From: Saccoglossus kowalevskii
Taxonomy: Eukaryota; Hemichordata; Enteropneusta; Harrimaniidae
Assembly (NCBI RefSeq): GCF_000003605.2
Contig: NW_003109098.1
Location: 196,785-225,574, forward strand
Length of the DNA: 28,790 nucleotides
Reading direction: 5' to 3'
Positions 26,357 through 28,790 of this stretch are shown in pieces. The position numbers and the translations under genes are program-made. A model generated the notes under the pieces. The model had not been told where the DNA came from, searched no databases, and worked only from the letters and a program-made list of their open reading frames with translations. How positions within the stretch are numbered: the first letter of the stretch is position 1; the number at the start of each line of letters is the position of its first letter.

Positions 26357-26464
26357 GTTGCCATGGTTATGCTTAAATTAAAGTAAAATAGTAGTAGATG
26401 CAAATTGTTACAAAATTCCTCTGTCATTGATGAGATTACATGTAATCTTTGTTTCCATGGCAAC
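26357..26464 (+). promoter_or_regulatory. Pair of RFX X-box-like motifs
   Basis: GTTTCCATGGCAAC at 26451-26464 is close to the ideal palindromic X-box (GTTGCCATGGCAAC) bound by RFX factors. GTTGCCATGGTTAT at 26357-26370 is a near match, starting 94 bp earlier. Two such sites close together in AT-rich DNA suggest an intronic enhancer; this is motif evidence only. Confidence 0.35.
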
Positions 26465-27126
26465 AATCGGTGCTACTGATACTAAGCTTCATCAAATATT
26501 TTGTTCACCATCTTTCTAAATAGAAACTATATTGATGTGAACACACTGAATACATGGGGGTGGGGTTGTCAATGTAATATTGAGAAGGAACTTTTTCATT
26601 CAAGTAGTTCAATTGTATATTTCATTGATTAAGTTTTTGTTGCGTCTTTTGGACTATTTGGCCAAATTTGATTTAAAAAACTTTTGAAAATATTTATGCA
26701 GTACAATATTTGAATTTAAATAATAGGCAGATTTTGTTTTGAAATTTCAAAAGATTACACTCTTATGGCGTTCAGTATCTGCATTCAGCACATAGTTCTT
26801 ACTTTCTGTTGGGCACTATATATGTTTCAGTAACAAAAATCCTTTAATATAAATAATTACCTTCACATACTGTTAATAAATATCATTTGCGCATTTAAAA
26901 CAAAATTGTTGGAGTATTCAATTTAATTTTACTTTTTTTACTACATAGTTTAGGATTTTGCTTCAAATAATGGAGTTGAACTTTAATATCACTTTCTTTG
27001 TACTTTATATATATACCTCTACTGCTCTTAAACTTTTACACTGAAAGTTGTCCTCTAAATATGTCGTTAAACTCTAAATAGAGCAAGACTGGTTTATTTC
27101 AGTGCTTATCTCATCTTCCAATGTCA

Positions 27127-27139
27127 TTCTAGAATATTC
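27127..27139 (+). promoter_or_regulatory. Heat-shock-element match
   Basis: TTCTAGAATATTC is a perfect three-subunit HSE (TTC-nn-GAA-nn-TTC) and is followed at 27142 by another TTC. It lies 200 bp left of the 31-bp minisatellite. No adjacent gene start is seen. Confidence 0.3.
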
Positions 27140-27345
27140 CATTCTTCTAAGCTGACTCATTGGACCCATAGAGAAACGTAATCACACTCTCAACCTCCGT
27201 ACTGACCTTACATGGGACAGTTTTACCACATAAGACGGGAATGATTCAGTGTTGAGCAAAAATAAAAAAACACATGAATTATGGCTTTTAAGAAGTAATT
27301 CTCATTCAAGGATGTATGAGCGTCCCTGGCATATCCTGGGTCTGA

Positions 27346-28790
27346 TAAACTGAACTGTATACCAGTACTGTCAAACAATTCAAAACTAAACACCAGTAAA
27401 GTGAAACTTGTATAAACAGAACACCAGTACAGTGAAACCTGTCTAAACCAAACACCAGTACAGTAAAACCTGTCTAAACCAAACACCAGTACAGTAAAAC
27501 CTGTCTAAACCAAACACCAGTACAGTGATACCTGTCTAAACTGAACACCAGTACAGTGATACCTGTCTAAACTGAACACCAGTACAGCAAAAACTGTCTA
27601 AATGGAACACCAGTACAGTGAAACCTGTCTAAACTGAAAACCAGTACAGAGAAACCTGTCTAAACTGAAAACCAGTACAGAGAAACCTGTCTAAACTGAA
27701 AACCAGTACAATGAAACCTATCCACAGTATACCAAATACCAGTACATTGGAACCTGGCTAAACTGAACACAAGTGGAGTGAAACCTGTCTAAACCAAACA
27801 CCAGTACAGTGAAACCTGTCTAAACTGAACACCAGTACAGTGAAACCTGTCTAAACTGAACACCAGTACAGGGAAACCTGACCCAGCCAAATGACTGGTT
27901 ATAGTTGACTGGTTATAACTGTATACCAGTAGTGTCAAACCTTTCAAAACTAAACACCAGTAAAATGAACTTGTATAAACAGAACACCAGTACAGTGAAA
28001 CCTGTCTAAACTGAACACCAGTAAAGTGAAACCTGTTTAAACTGAACATCAGTACAGTGAAACCTGTCTAAACTGAACACCAGTACAGTGAAACCTGTCT
28101 AAACCAGACACCAGTACAGTGAAACCTGTCTAACCTGAACACCAGTACAGTGAAACCTATCAAAACTAAACACCAGTACAGTGAAACCTATCAAAACTAA
28201 ACATCAGTACAGTGAAACCTATCAAAACTAAACACCAGTACAGAGAAACCTGTCTAAACTGAAAACCAGTACAGAGAAACCTGTCCAAGCTGAACACCAG
28301 TACAATGAAACCTATCCACAGTATACCAAATACCAGTACATTGGAACCTGGCTAAACTGAACACAAGTGGAGTGAAACCTGTCTAAACCAAACACCAGTA
28401 CAGTGAAACCTGTCTAAACTGAACACCAGTACAGTGAAACCTGTCTAAACTGAAAACCAGTACAGAGAAACCTGTCCAAGCTGAACACCAGTACAATGAA
28501 ACCTATCTACAGTATACCAAATACCAGTACATTGGAACCTGGCTAAACTGAACACCAGTACATTGGAACCTGTCTAAATGGAACACCAGTACATTGGAAC
28601 CTGTCTAAACCGAACACCAGTACAGTGAAACCAGTCTAAACCAAACACCAGTACAGTGAAACCAGTCTAAACCAAACACCAGTACAGTGAAACCAGTCTA
28701 AACCAAACACCAGTACAGTGAAACCTGTATAAACCGAACACCAGTACAGTGAAACCTGTCTAAATGGAACACCAGTACAGAGAAACCTGG
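27346..28790 (+). repeat. 31-bp minisatellite array, about 46 units, continuing past the window
   Basis: The unit is close to AACACCAGTACAGTGAAACC TGTCTAAACTG with substitutions and occasional unit-length changes. Higher-order structure is visible. A variant block (CCACAGTATACCAAATACC ... CATTGGAACCTGGC) recurs at about 27722, 28316 and 28506. The variant block that opens the array near 27350 (TGTATACCAGTA) recurs near 27919. The minus-strand frames 27486-27223 and 28049-27789 are artefacts of the repeat. The array reaches the last base, so its true length is unknown. Confidence 0.95.

Larger units (their letters stand above)
25665..27345. other. AT-rich intronic or intergenic DNA, no gene seen
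   Basis: Low G+C with many homopolymer A/T runs. No recognisable coding exon is seen on either strand. Candidate regulatory motifs are listed separately. Confidence 0.5.

Noticed and set aside
27223-28049. Minus-strand ORFs with repeated SLYWC-like words
   Set aside because: They are translations of the 31-bp array, whose period is not a multiple of three, so the frame shifts between units.

Overview
This window reads as nuclear DNA from an intron-rich invertebrate animal, most likely marine (mollusc, brachiopod, hemichordate or lancelet type). The evidence is the mix of animal extracellular modules (signal peptide, kringle, von Willebrand type D), a PDZ exon of the PDZ-LIM type, GT/AG-flanked exons with matching phases, low G+C background, an L1/Tx1-like LINE, a tRNA-derived SINE and Ty3/Gypsy debris. 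The species cannot be fixed from the sequence alone. A run of 50 Ns marks an assembly gap. There are no bacterial-style genes, operons or CRISPR arrays.

The best-supported gene is on the minus strand, from 10378 down to at least 1715. Exon 1 encodes a signal peptide and a lysine-rich stretch. A 34-nt exon 2 follows, then an intron of about 7 kb, a complete six-cysteine kringle exon, and an exon with a Pro/Thr linker and the first half of a VWD domain. All four join in frame (phases 0, 1, 1) to give 221 codons of a secreted kringle-VWD protein. The rest of the gene is not visible. At the right, on the plus strand, 23295-23399 is a first coding exon that opens a PDZ domain (PDZ-LIM/Enigma or synaptopodin-2 type). 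Its next exon is not found. Three further candidate exons on the plus strand (6150-6211, 13395-13495, 19694-19765) have good splice signals and open frames but no recognised family.

Mobile DNA fills much of the rest. The 7-kb intron carries a pair of inverted arms about 5 kb apart (about 3440-3885 and 8620-8990). A second, differently centred inverted structure lies between them (about 6695-8445), with smaller repeats in alternating orientation inside it. A 5'-truncated, broken L1/Tx1-like LINE (10462-12535) contains a SINE on the opposite strand, and the SINE tail recurs at the left end of the window. A decayed Ty3/Gypsy element lies on the minus strand (about 16650-14700). A plus-strand LTR end with a primer-binding site (to about 18140) runs into the gap, and an oppositely oriented gag fragment lies beyond it.

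There are three minisatellites. The first has a 45-bp unit, 11 copies and open frames on both strands (776-1272). The second has a 34-bp unit and six copies (25461-25664). The third has a 31-bp unit, about 46 copies and higher-order duplications, and runs off the right edge (27346-28790). Short candidate regulatory motifs (CRE, TCTCGCGAGA, RFX X-boxes, HSE) are listed as motif matches only.
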